Assembly (NCBI GenBank): GCA_900314375.1
Contig: OMVC01000203.1
Span: forward strand, 1 to 23,686
Source: an uncultured bacterium
Lineage (GTDB): Bacteria; Cyanobacteriota; Vampirovibrionia; Gastranaerophilales; Gastranaerophilaceae
DNA: 23,686 nt
Reading direction: 5' to 3'
Position 1 is the first letter of the stretch, and every line of letters starts with the position of its first letter. Shown in pieces: positions 1 through 8,349 of the stretch. The position numbers and the translations under genes are program-made. The notes beneath the pieces were generated by a model. It was not told where the DNA came from. It ran no database searches and saw only the letters and a program-made list of their open reading frames with translations.

Positions 1-15
1 GTAATGCTCGAATAC

Positions 16-54
16 AAAACGGACAACTCGCATTCGCTCAAACAAGTCCGTTTT
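16..54 (+). terminator. Possible rho-independent terminator of an upstream gene
   Basis: AAAACGGAC (16-24) pairs perfectly with GTCCGTTTT (46-54), with a 21-nt loop. The T-run lies in the 3' arm and T-rich sequence follows on the plus strand. The gene it would serve lies outside the window. The long loop makes the call tentative. Confidence 0.4.
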
Positions 55-326
55 TGTAGTTTTCTCGCATAACAATTATTGTTCACTTCGCGGAGGGCGA
101 GGGGTAAATGATATGGCATATCGCTTTATGCGTAGTATTTTTCAAGCGCGCGGCTAAAACAACGCCGCGCGTTTGTTAAATCCGGCGCTGCATGCGAACC
201 GTTTTTTAGGTTCGCTATAGATTTTGTCCGACAGGACAAAACGTACGGGCAATTCTGCTCAATATTATTACGCGGAGCGATGCCGTTTGGCAGCGCAGTG
301 AAAAGCGTGTTTTTCCTTTCGGTTCA

Positions 327-359
327 CTTTCCTTTTTGCATCGCAATCAAAAAGGAAAG
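327..359. terminator. Strong hairpin downstream of the lytic transglycosylase gene
   Basis: CTTTCCTTTTTG (327-338) is perfectly complementary to CAAAAAGGAAAG (348-359), a 12-bp stem with a 9-nt loop. It lies 42 nt beyond the stop codon of the minus-strand gene that ends at 402, so it may end that transcript. No clear T-tract follows on the minus strand. It may equally be one arm pair of the repeat cluster that fills 1-401. Confidence 0.35.
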
Positions 360-401
360 AGAACAATAAATTTGAAAAGCGTGCACAAATTATTCCTACG
401 T

Positions 402-2363
402 TTAGTGCTGATAAATTCTTACGTAGTTCCAATAACTTCTAAAAACTTTTTTTACATAGTTTCTTGTTTCGTCATAAGGAATTTGTTCAACAAATTCATC
501 CGTATCAGAATATGATAAAGTTTTTTTCCAACGTTGAACCGAACCCATACCACCGTTATAACCGGCAACTGCCGATAAATCCAGACCGTTTGCCATTTTT
601 CTTAAAGATGAATAATATATGTTGCCTAGTTTTATATTCAATTCAGGGTTGAATAAATCGGTAGTGTTAAAACTTAGGCCGAAATTGACTCCGACATCAT
701 GCGCCGTGGATGGCATTAATTGCATCAAACCGATTGCGCCGACTCCTGATTGAGCATAAGTGTTAAAATGACTTTCTTCTCTTATTAGTGACATTATAAG
801 AGCCAAATCGTTATTGTAATTTGCAGCATTATTTCTAATTTGGTTGTAATAATTCATTGGATAAACCAAACGCCATCTCACATCTGTTTTTGGAGGTTTG
901 TTTTTTATTTTTTCCATTGCTTTTTGGGCGGTGTAAACAGATGTCATATAATGTCCTTGTTTATATTCAGCCCAGCTTTTTATAAATTCATCATCCGTTA
1001 TTTTTTTTATCAAATCATAGTCTTGAACAAGTATAAGATTATATAATAAAGAATTTTTTAACGGGTATCTATATGGAAATTCTACAGGCTTTACATCAAG
1101 TTTTGTTTGTATAACCGCATTATTTAAACTCTTTGTAATCCAAAAGGCTCTATATGCATAGTATGAATCAGGAAAATTATTTATTACATTTCTGTATAAA
1201 ATATCAAATTGCGGATTATGCGAATATTTCTGTTCAATTTTTGCACGCCAAAACATTACCATATCAATATTATTACCTTCGGGATATTTTAGGATATAAT
1301 CATCCGCGACAGTCTTTGCGCCTCCGTAATTTTTATTCAAAATTCTTCCTAAAATTATATTTTCCATAGCATTTTGCGCATACTGACCTTTTGGAAAATT
1401 GGCGTACAACTGTTCATAGCAGGCAAGTCTTGACGATTTTGGAGAATGTTTGCATTTTATATTCCAAATATAGTCTTTATTTTTACCTTTAGCTTTTCCT
1501 AATAAATAGGAAGATGCTTGATAATAATCTTGTTCTGTTTTTATATATTCTTCAATGGCATTATTATAATCTGATTTATTAACCTTATCGCCATTTTCTG
1601 AAATACCGTCTAATATAATAGATTTACCTTTTTGGGCTTGTCCTTTTTTTATATAATTAGCACCTTGAATAGCCCAGCTTTTTTTTAGATCGGTATTTGA
1701 AAGAATTTTTTCAGCTTCGTTATAATTTCCTGATTTGTAATATGATTTTGCTATTAGTATTAAATCATCGGGCTTTATTTCGGAATCAAATTCGCGCCAA
1801 GTTTTTATTACATCAGGCGCCAATCTGCCATCAGGATATTGTGTCAGATATTGGCGAAAACCGTTTTCTATTTCTTCTTTTTTATCAGGTGATTCAAATG
1901 CCATAATTTTTGCTAAATAATATTCTGAAGCTATTTTATAATCATTTTGTGAATGTGATTTTATAACGTTTTTAAAATATTTTTTTGCATCCTTCGGATT
2001 TTTGTTTATTAGAATTTGTCCGAGTCTGTACTGCGCATCTGTTGATAATTCGTTATTAGGGTAACGCGAGATGAGTGTTTTATATGCAACTTCTTCGGAT
2101 TCGCTATCGTCAAGTATTCCCGCACATTGAGCCTGTCTGTATAATGCGGCAGGTTTTATTTTTGACATAGGATTTATACGTGAAAATAAATAGTATGAAT
2201 TTGAATAATTCTTATTCTTAAAATCTTCCAGTGCAGATGAATATATTTTTATGGCTTTATTTCGGGATTGCAAAAATTTCCCGCCATAAAAACATGCTAT
2301 AAGCGTTGCTGCAATTAGCGCTAATTTTAAGGTATTCTTTATTTCCTCGGACAAATTAAACAT
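402..2363 (-). CDS. Membrane-anchored TPR-type soluble lytic transglycosylase (Slt70-like)
   Basis: 653 aa. It probably cleaves the MurNAc-GlcNAc linkage of peptidoglycan, forming 1,6-anhydromuropeptides, in the periplasm. A hydrophobic segment at about residues 11-27 acts as a signal anchor. Residues ~35-480 are helical TPR-like repeats (for example YYLFSRINP, AQYRLGQIL, YYKSGNYNEAEKIL), matching the superhelical ring of Slt70. The C-terminal SLT domain (~505-640) carries the catalytic Glu530 in REESHFN, then GAIGLMQLMPSTA and VAGYNGG, the three family signatures. Length is close to E. coli Slt. No SD precedes ATG 2363; a TG-T-TATACT extended -10 (2378-2386) lies only 14 nt upstream, so the leader would be very short. 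It is divergent from the T1SS operon; no functional link is evident. Confidence 0.9.
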   Translation of the reverse strand: MFNLSEEIKNTLKLALIAATLIACFYGGKFLQSRNKAIKIYSSALEDFKNKNYSNSYYLFSRINPMSKIKPAALYRQAQCAGILDDSESEEVAYKTLISRYPNNELSTDAQYRLGQILINKNPKDAKKYFKNVIKSHSQNDYKIASEYYLAKIMAFESPDKKEEIENGFRQYLTQYPDGRLAPDVIKTWREFDSEIKPDDLILIAKSYYKSGNYNEAEKILSNTDLKKSWAIQGANYIKKGQAQKGKSIILDGISENGDKVNKSDYNNAIEEYIKTEQDYYQASSYLLGKAKGKNKDYIWNIKCKHSPKSSRLACYEQLYANFPKGQYAQNAMENIILGRILNKNYGGAKTVADDYILKYPEGNNIDMVMFWRAKIEQKYSHNPQFDILYRNVINNFPDSYYAYRAFWITKSLNNAVIQTKLDVKPVEFPYRYPLKNSLLYNLILVQDYDLIKKITDDEFIKSWAEYKQGHYMTSVYTAQKAMEKIKNKPPKTDVRWRLVYPMNYYNQIRNNAANYNNDLALIMSLIREESHFNTYAQSGVGAIGLMQLMPSTAHDVGVNFGLSFNTTDLFNPELNIKLGNIYYSSLRKMANGLDLSAVAGYNGGMGSVQRWKKTLSYSDTDEFVEQIPYDETRNYVKKVFRSYWNYVRIYQH

Positions 2364-2377
2364 ATCTTATTAACAAA

Positions 2378-2386
2378 AGTATAACA
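2378..2386 (-). promoter_or_regulatory. Extended -10 promoter for the lytic transglycosylase
   Basis: On the minus strand the sequence reads TG-T-TATACT, with the -10 hexamer at 2378-2383. No convincing -35 is seen. The predicted start site falls about 8 nt before the ATG at 2363, and no SD exists between them. Confidence 0.35.
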
Positions 2387-2412
2387 TGCTCAAATTTTAT
2401 ATTCTATTTAAT

Positions 2413-2440
2413 TTGATTTAATATATTTTTATGATAATAT
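2413..2440 (+). promoter_or_regulatory. Candidate promoter of the T1SS operon
   Basis: TTGATT (2413-2418), a 16-nt spacer, then TAATAT (2435-2440) preceded by TG-A. Each hexamer matches four of six consensus bases. The predicted leader is about 50 nt and includes a small CCGAA/TTCGG hairpin (2472-2487) just before the start codon of the TolC-like gene. Confidence 0.35.
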
Positions 2441-2497
2441 CCTGCTATATATACAGCTACGGAAAATAAAACCGAAGCTCTTTTCGGAATTAAGTTT

Positions 2498-3880
2498 ATG
2501 TTGTCGTTCAGAAGGAATAGTATAAAAATATTTATTTCAATAATTTTGTTATTTAGTTGCTCTGCAGTTGTCCCTGCGGGATATTGTGTTGAGGAGGGTT
2601 CGACTGTTGAAACAGCGGAAAAACAATCTGAAAAGTTAGTTGGAAAAATAAATTTTGAAGATGTTTTAGCGAAAGCAAAAGACCATTCTTACGATTTGAA
2701 AATTGCTGATTATAATATTTTAATAGCGAAACAGAATGTTCGCGGTGCAAGAAGCGAATATTTCCCTAAATTAAATTTTGGCGGCGGTATGGAATATACC
2801 AAAAACTATCGTGATATTCGTGAAACCACCGTTATGTCTATAGGGGAAGCTTTTATCAATCCTTATACGCGTTTTCAATCTGTATTGGGTATAAATGTAA
2901 TGTATAATTTGTTTGATTTCGGAGTTCGCGGCGGCAATTTAAAAATCGCAAAAAAAGATGTAAAAATTAAAGAGCTTGAAAATAAACAAAAATATCAGGA
3001 TATGAGTATGACTTTATTGGATACTTATACAAAGATTTTAATAACCACAAAACAAATTGATATAAATAAAGAAATTCTCAATTTGGAACAAAAAACTTTA
3101 GAATTAAACGAAAGATTATACAAAGCAAAAGAAATTTCAAAAACAGAATTAAATGATTCAAAAGTAAGAGTCAGTAACGCAAAAAATAGAATATATGAAT
3201 TGAAATCCATTCGTAATGAATCGATAAATTGGCTGTCCTTTTATACGGGAGAAGAATACGATTCGGAAAATTTAAAAATATCAGATTTGAAAAAATCAGA
3301 TTTTGATGTGTTAAAGTTTCAAGATTATACCAAAAGCATTATTTGGAAAATACACGAAGAAAACATAAAGAAAAAAGAATTGGAATTACAAGTAGCTAAA
3401 CGCAACAATTATCCAAAATTGAATGCATACGGGCGATATTATTGGTATGGTTCTAATCACAGCAATTATCCTAAAAGTTTAGATATAGAACCTTCAAACT
3501 TATCTGTCGGAGCATCTCTAAGTATGCCGTTATTTGATGGGTTTAAAAACAGTGCCCTAATTCAAAAAACAGCGTTAGAATTAAAACAATTGCAAGTAGA
3601 AAGAGATAAAGCAATAGCAGAGCTTGCGACAAAACTTGCAGTTATGCGCTCAAATTTAATATATCTTGATGAACAAATAAACGAAAATAGTACTGCAATA
3701 AAAGAATTAACCGATAAAGAAAATTCAACCCGCAAGCTTGTCAGTAAAAAGCTTGCTTCTCCTATAGAAGAAAACAATGCAAAAGTTGAACTTTTAAATC
3801 AAAAAATCGAGCTTTCTAAAAATTCAATAACGCAAATAGCAATAACAAGAGGCATACAAATTTTAACAGAGGAAGAATAA
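2498..3880 (+). CDS. TolC-family outer-membrane channel of a type I secretion system
   Basis: 460 aa. This should be the trimeric outer-membrane/periplasmic tunnel that receives substrate from the ABC/HlyD pair encoded immediately downstream. An N-terminal signal peptide (~1-28, hydrophobic core IFISIILLFSC) precedes two OEP repeats. Repeat one starts near residue 53 (DVLAKAKDHSYDLKIADYN, then ARSEYFPKLNFGGG). Repeat two starts near 275 and contains AKRNNYPKLNAYGRYYWYG, the typical tail into a beta-hairpin strand. Long amphipathic Lys/Glu-rich helices fill the rest. A Cys in LLFSC could be a poor lipobox; signal peptidase I cleavage is the likelier reading. The start codon lacks a good SD. 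The stop overlaps the next gene's start (TAATG), implying translational coupling. Confidence 0.88.
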   Translation: MLSFRRNSIKIFISIILLFSCSAVVPAGYCVEEGSTVETAEKQSEKLVGKINFEDVLAKAKDHSYDLKIADYNILIAKQNVRGARSEYFPKLNFGGGMEYTKNYRDIRETTVMSIGEAFINPYTRFQSVLGINVMYNLFDFGVRGGNLKIAKKDVKIKELENKQKYQDMSMTLLDTYTKILITTKQIDINKEILNLEQKTLELNERLYKAKEISKTELNDSKVRVSNAKNRIYELKSIRNESINWLSFYTGEEYDSENLKISDLKKSDFDVLKFQDYTKSIIWKIHEENIKKKELELQVAKRNNYPKLNAYGRYYWYGSNHSNYPKSLDIEPSNLSVGASLSMPLFDGFKNSALIQKTALELKQLQVERDKAIAELATKLAVMRSNLIYLDEQINENSTAIKELTDKENSTRKLVSKKLASPIEENNAKVELLNQKIELSKNSITQIAITRGIQILTEEE

Positions 3881-6012
3881 TGGAAGATAATCAAGTAAAA
3901 CCACAGGTGAATACGGGTTTGGTATCATTGGATATTGTTGCAAAAATGAACAATACTGATATAGATATGCGCTCTATTGTTCGTGAATATGGTATTGCAA
4001 CGGCTGAAACTTCGCCTGAAGAAATTATAAGAATTGCCAAAAATAAAGGCTTTAAGGTTAAAAGAAAAAATATAAAATTGAAAGATTTTAGTGAAAAATA
4101 TCCTTTGCCTGCAATTTTGCAATTAAAAGATGACAAATATATTATTCTTTTGGCAATAAAACGCGAGGAGAATAAAGCTTTGACTCTTGTACCTCTTGAA
4201 AAGCATCCTACTTCTCATACGTTTGATGAATTACAGGAGCAAATAAAAGAAAACGGAGTGATAATTTTAAGTCATAAAAATGCACAAAGTGATGTTAAAT
4301 TTGGCTTTAAATGGTTTTTTAATGAAATTTTTAAGTATAAAAAGATTATAGGTCAAGTTTTGCTTGGCTCGTTTGTGGTCCAATTATTCGGGCTTGTAAC
4401 GCCATTATTTACGCAGGTAATTTTGGATAAAGTTCTTGTAAACCGTACGATTGCGACATTGGATGTTTTGGCATTTGCGTTTATTATTGTTGCAATTTTT
4501 GAGTTGCTATTGAATTTATCAAGAAACTATATATTTATACATACGACTAATAAAATTGATGCTAAACTTGGAGCAAAGTTATTCAGACATTTGTTTAAAT
4601 TGTATTATGTATATTTTGAAAACAGACAAGTCGGGAATATTGTTGCAAGAGTAAGAGAATTAGACCGTATAAGAGAATTTATAACGGATAAATCTGTTTC
4701 TGTGTTGATTGATGCGTTTTTTTCTTTGGTATTTTTAGCGATAATGTTTGTTTACAGCCCAAAATTGACTTTTATTTCATTGGGATTTTTGGGTATAATT
4801 GCCGTAATTTATGTATTAATAACTCCTGAATTAAGGGTTCGTTTGGAAGAAAAATTTCAAATGGGAGCTCATTCAAATTCATATCTTGTAGAAGCGGTGA
4901 CAGGTGTTCAAACAGTAAAATCTTTGGCGATTGAAGGTTCAATGTTCCGTAAATGGGAAGAAAAATTGGGTAAATATTTAAAATCCAGTTTTAATCTTGC
5001 TATAATGGGCAATTTTACCGGTTCTATATGCGGATTCTTGCAAAAGGGGATGACAATAGCAATTTTATATGTCGGTGTAATGCTTGTTATCGAAAATAAA
5101 CTTACTATAGGTCAATTGATAGCATTCCAAATGTTTTCGGGACAATTTGCAGCTCCGATGTTACGTTTGGTCGGTTTGTGGAATGAGTTTCAACAAACGC
5201 TTTTGGCGGTTGATCGTATCGGAGATATTTTAAACAGCCCGTTAGAAAAACAATCAGAAAATGCTATTACATTAAGTCACGTTAAAGGTGATATAAAAAT
5301 TGAAAACATGTCATTCCGTTATAATGTGGATGCTCCGCTTGTGTTAAAAAATATCAATTTAGACATTAAAGCAGGTGAAAAGATCGGTTTTGTAGGGCGT
5401 TCAGGAAGCGGGAAATCAACAATAACCAAGCTTATCCAGCGTTTGTATTATACAACCGAAGGTACAATTTTTATTGACGGAATTGATACAAGAAATATTG
5501 ATCCGATATGGTTGAGAACAAATATCGGTATAGTGATGCAGGAAAATTACCTGTTCTCCGGAACTATAAAAGATAATATTGCACAGCCTCGACCAAATGT
5601 TCCTATGGAAGGAATAATTCAGGCTGCACAAATTGCGGGAGCTCACGAATTTATTTCAAAGTTCCCGAAAGGATATGATACGGAAGTCGGAGAAAGAGGT
5701 TCTTCTTTATCCGGGGGGCAAAAACAGCGTATTGCAATAGCAAGGGCGTTAATTTCAAATCCGAGAATTTTGATTTTTGATGAAGCAACATCCGCACTTG
5801 ATTACGAATCAGAAAAAATAATTCGTGATAATATGGCAATGATTTCCAAAGGCAGAACGACAATAATTATTGCTCACAGATTATCAACAATAAGAGATTG
5901 TGACAGAATAGTATGTTTTGATAACGGTGAAATTGTAGAAGTCGGTACACATGAAGAACTTTTAAAACACGACGGATACTATAAAAATTTATATAAAGCA
6001 CAAAGTGCATAG
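3880..6012 (+). CDS. Type I secretion ABC transporter, HlyB-like, with degenerate C39 peptidase-like domain
   Basis: 710 aa, the length of HlyB. It is the inner-membrane exporter that drives substrate translocation by ATP hydrolysis. Residues ~10-135 align by pattern with the C39-like domain of HlyB (LVSLDIVAKMNN, PAILQLKDDKYIILL). The catalytic Cys of true C39 peptidases is absent and the usual His position is Tyr, so cleavage of a double-glycine leader is not expected. The membrane domain spans ~150-430. The nucleotide-binding domain has Walker A GRSGSGKST (~504-512), a Q-loop in VMQENYLFSG, signature LSGGQ (~610), Walker B ILIFDEATSALD (~630) and switch His in IIAHRLS (~666). A GAGGAAG SD lies just before ATG 3880, inside the end of the TolC-like gene. 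Confidence 0.95.
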   Translation: MEDNQVKPQVNTGLVSLDIVAKMNNTDIDMRSIVREYGIATAETSPEEIIRIAKNKGFKVKRKNIKLKDFSEKYPLPAILQLKDDKYIILLAIKREENKALTLVPLEKHPTSHTFDELQEQIKENGVIILSHKNAQSDVKFGFKWFFNEIFKYKKIIGQVLLGSFVVQLFGLVTPLFTQVILDKVLVNRTIATLDVLAFAFIIVAIFELLLNLSRNYIFIHTTNKIDAKLGAKLFRHLFKLYYVYFENRQVGNIVARVRELDRIREFITDKSVSVLIDAFFSLVFLAIMFVYSPKLTFISLGFLGIIAVIYVLITPELRVRLEEKFQMGAHSNSYLVEAVTGVQTVKSLAIEGSMFRKWEEKLGKYLKSSFNLAIMGNFTGSICGFLQKGMTIAILYVGVMLVIENKLTIGQLIAFQMFSGQFAAPMLRLVGLWNEFQQTLLAVDRIGDILNSPLEKQSENAITLSHVKGDIKIENMSFRYNVDAPLVLKNINLDIKAGEKIGFVGRSGSGKSTITKLIQRLYYTTEGTIFIDGIDTRNIDPIWLRTNIGIVMQENYLFSGTIKDNIAQPRPNVPMEGIIQAAQIAGAHEFISKFPKGYDTEVGERGSSLSGGQKQRIAIARALISNPRILIFDEATSALDYESEKIIRDNMAMISKGRTTIIIAHRLSTIRDCDRIVCFDNGEIVEVGTHEELLKHDGYYKNLYKAQSA

Positions 6013-6021
6013 GAGTAAAAA

Positions 6022-7065
6022 ATGAGATTTTTTCACGATTTTATAAATAAATTGTTTCCAAAGGCGGATGACAGTCACGAATTCAAACCGATATTGGCGG
6101 AAATAGAAGATGCTCCGCTTAATCCTATCGGGAATACGATGTTTTGGGTAATCATAATATTTATGCTTATTGCAGGGTTGTGGATGTACTTTGGGAAAGT
6201 TGATATTGTTGTAACAGCACGCGGAATTATTATTCCTACAGGGGAAGAAAAATTGGTTCAATCTTTAGAAAAAGGGGTTTTAACTACACTTGCGGTTAAA
6301 GAGGGTGAGTATGTTACAGAAGGTCAGCTTGTTGCCATTGTTTCTCCTGCGGAATATGAGCCGGAGTTGGAACTAAATAATTTAAGAGAAGAAGAAGCGA
6401 GAATTTCTCAACAAATGGCTTCTGACAGAACAAAGTTATCCATTGCCCGCAGCGAAAAAGCAAGGTTGGAATCTGTCAGAGATATTATTCCGAGTTCAAG
6501 GTATGACCAAAGCGCAAAAGAAGTTACCGAATTATCCCATGAAATCGCATCTTTGGGTGCATCTTTAGCAGAAATCAGAAACAAAAGAGTACAAATAGAA
6601 AAGCAAAAACAATATCTAAAATCACCTATTGAAGGATATGTAAATAAAATTTTGGTACACACAGAAGGCGGCGTTGTTCAGCCTGCCGAAAAGATTATGA
6701 CAATTGTTCCAAAAGATGCAACTAAAGTAATAAAAGCTCAAGTTTTAAATCAAGATGTCGGGTTCGTAGAAAAAGGGATGCCTGTTTCTATAAAAATAGA
6801 TACTTATAATTTTCAAAAGTACGGCATTTTAGACGGCGTTGTAACTGTTGTTTCTCCAAACAGTATTGAGGATGAAAAGTTAGGTCCGATTTATGAAGTT
6901 TATATAGAACCAAAAAATACGACGCTTCTGGTTGAAGGTAAAGAACAAACTATCAAATACGGTATGTCAACGACAAACGAAATAAAAATTGGTAAAAGAA
7001 GAATTATTGAATTCTTTATTTATCCGTTGATAAAATATATGGATGAGAGTATAAAGGTAAGATAG
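6022..7065 (+). CDS. HlyD-family periplasmic adaptor (membrane fusion protein)
   Basis: 347 aa. It links the ABC exporter to the TolC-like channel. A short cytosolic N-terminus (~1-37) is followed by one membrane span (~39-57), a lipoyl half (KGVLTTLAVKEGEYVTEGQLV), an alpha-helical hairpin (~105-195, rich in Glu/Lys/Arg), the second lipoyl half (SPIEGYVNKILVHTEGGVV) and a beta-barrel domain (VNQDVGFVEKGMPVSIKID-like). The C-terminus (YGMSTTNEIKIGKRRIIEFFIYPL) is the classic HlyD tail. It is about 130 residues shorter than E. coli HlyD, mostly in the coiled-coil hairpin, so the periplasmic tunnel may be shorter. The stop codon of the ABC gene (TAG) is part of this gene's SD (AGGAG), so the pair is tightly coupled. 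Confidence 0.93.
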   Translation: MRFFHDFINKLFPKADDSHEFKPILAEIEDAPLNPIGNTMFWVIIIFMLIAGLWMYFGKVDIVVTARGIIIPTGEEKLVQSLEKGVLTTLAVKEGEYVTEGQLVAIVSPAEYEPELELNNLREEEARISQQMASDRTKLSIARSEKARLESVRDIIPSSRYDQSAKEVTELSHEIASLGASLAEIRNKRVQIEKQKQYLKSPIEGYVNKILVHTEGGVVQPAEKIMTIVPKDATKVIKAQVLNQDVGFVEKGMPVSIKIDTYNFQKYGILDGVVTVVSPNSIEDEKLGPIYEVYIEPKNTTLLVEGKEQTIKYGMSTTNEIKIGKRRIIEFFIYPLIKYMDESIKVR

Positions 7066-8277
7066 ATGAAAATTCTCTTTTTACACAGAAATTTTCCGGC
7101 GCAGTTTAAACATTTGGCTTTAGAACTTGCAAAGGATAAAAATAACGAAGTGGTTTTTGTTACAAACAACCTTGAAACAAAAACTTTCGGCGGTATAAAA
7201 AAATATACTTACAAATTGAAACGCAAAGTTCCTAATAATTGCCACAGATACTTGAGGTTTTATGAGGAATCGATTATTCATGGGCAATCCGCGGCAGAAG
7301 TTTTGATATCTTTGCAGAAACAGGGGTTTAAGCCTGATGTTATATTCGGGCACAGCTGGGGCGCTTCTTTGTTTGCAAAAGAAATTTTTCCGGATGTTCC
7401 TTATGTTGCGCATATTGAGTGGTATTATAATCCGGTAAATTCCGATGTTGATTTTGGCGGAAAGGTTCTGGATATTGATGCAAAAGCTTCACTAAAAATA
7501 AAAAATTCCCATATATTACAGGATTTAGTCAGTTGTGATTGGGGCATTTCTCCAACTCAATGGCAGAAATCTCAAATCCCTAAAATATTCAGAGATAAAA
7601 TAAAAGTTATTCACGAAGGGATAGATACTGATTTCTGCCGACCGAATAAGAATGTGAAGTTTAAAATTCCCAATACTGATATTGTGTTGACAAAAAAAGA
7701 CGAAGTGTTGACTTATGCAACTCGCGGTATGGAAGAATACAGAGGTTTCCCTGAATTTATGAAAGCGGCATCAATTTTGATGAAACAGCGTCCGAATTTG
7801 AGAGTTTTAATCGGCGGAGAGGATAGAATTTGTTACGGTGCACATTTAAAAAACGACACATATAAACAAAAAATGCTTCGCGAATTGGAATTTGATGAAT
7901 CAAGATTACATTTTGTCGGGTCGTTACCTTATGATGAGTATGTAAAATTATTGCAGGTATCTTCTTGCCATGTGTATTTGACATATCCGTTTGTGTTATC
8001 TTGGTCGTTTTTGGAGGCTATGTCTGTCGGTTGTCCTATTGTGGCATCGGATACTCCGCCTGTTATTGAGGTTATGCAAAACAAATTCAGCGGATTGTTA
8101 GTTGACTTTTTTGATATAGACGACATTATAAAAAGAGTTAATGAATTGCTTGATAACCCTAAAAAATATGAATTACTGGGTGAAAATGCAAGAGAATTTG
8201 TCGTAAAAAATTATGATTTAAAAATGCTTTTGCCAAAACAAATTGAATTTTTTAAGAGTATTGCAAAAAATCAATAA
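7066..8277 (+). CDS. GT4-type glycosyltransferase in the T1SS operon
   Basis: 403 aa, GT-B fold. The N-terminus (MKILFLHRNFPAQFKHLA) matches from memory the Glyco_trans_4_3-type N-domain (NFPxQF signature). The C-terminal half carries the GT4 group-1 features TYATRGMEEYRGFPEF, LRVLIGGEDR and an E-x7-E-type donor-binding loop in SFLEAMSVGCPIVASDTPP. Donor and acceptor are unknown. The ATG follows the HlyD stop codon with no intervening base, so it is co-translated with the secretion machinery. It is cytoplasmic by sequence (no signal peptide), so it could modify the secreted protein before export or act on a cell-surface glycan. No SD better than AAGGTAAG is seen. A strong terminator follows. 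Confidence 0.85.
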   Translation: MKILFLHRNFPAQFKHLALELAKDKNNEVVFVTNNLETKTFGGIKKYTYKLKRKVPNNCHRYLRFYEESIIHGQSAAEVLISLQKQGFKPDVIFGHSWGASLFAKEIFPDVPYVAHIEWYYNPVNSDVDFGGKVLDIDAKASLKIKNSHILQDLVSCDWGISPTQWQKSQIPKIFRDKIKVIHEGIDTDFCRPNKNVKFKIPNTDIVLTKKDEVLTYATRGMEEYRGFPEFMKAASILMKQRPNLRVLIGGEDRICYGAHLKNDTYKQKMLRELEFDESRLHFVGSLPYDEYVKLLQVSSCHVYLTYPFVLSWSFLEAMSVGCPIVASDTPPVIEVMQNKFSGLLVDFFDIDDIIKRVNELLDNPKKYELLGENAREFVVKNYDLKMLLPKQIEFFKSIAKNQ

Positions 8278-8296
8278 GTCCTTACAAATTAATCAG

Positions 8297-8326
8297 CAAA
8301 AGGTGCATCTTTTGATGCACCTTTTG
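8297..8326. terminator. Bidirectional terminator between T1SS operon and substrate gene
   Basis: CAAAAGGTGCATC (8297-8309) pairs perfectly with GATGCACCTTTTG (8314-8326) around a TTTT loop, followed by TTTAATT on the plus strand. It lies 20 nt after the glycosyltransferase stop and 24 nt beyond the stop of the convergent gene, so it probably ends both transcripts. Confidence 0.85.
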
Positions 8327-8349
8327 TTTAATTATTACCAAAATTATAC

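Larger units (their letters stand above)
1..401. repeat. Gene-free GC-richer block of inverted repeats
   Basis: No open frame of useful length is visible, and the block is clearly GC-richer than the rest of the window. It holds a series of perfect or near-perfect inverted repeats: 16-24/46-54 (AAAACGGAC arms followed by T-rich sequence), 144-154/164-174 (GCGCGCGGC core), 194-200/209-215 (GCGAACC arms), 222-229/234-241 (TTTTGTCC arms, 4-nt loop) and 327-338/348-359 (CTTTCCTTTTTG arms). The 10-mer GAAAAGCGTG occurs at 300-309 and again at 374-383. The first hairpin could terminate a gene to the left of the window and the last could serve the minus-strand gene ending at 402. The remainder looks like a dispersed intergenic repeat or a degraded element; no function is assigned. 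Confidence 0.55.
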
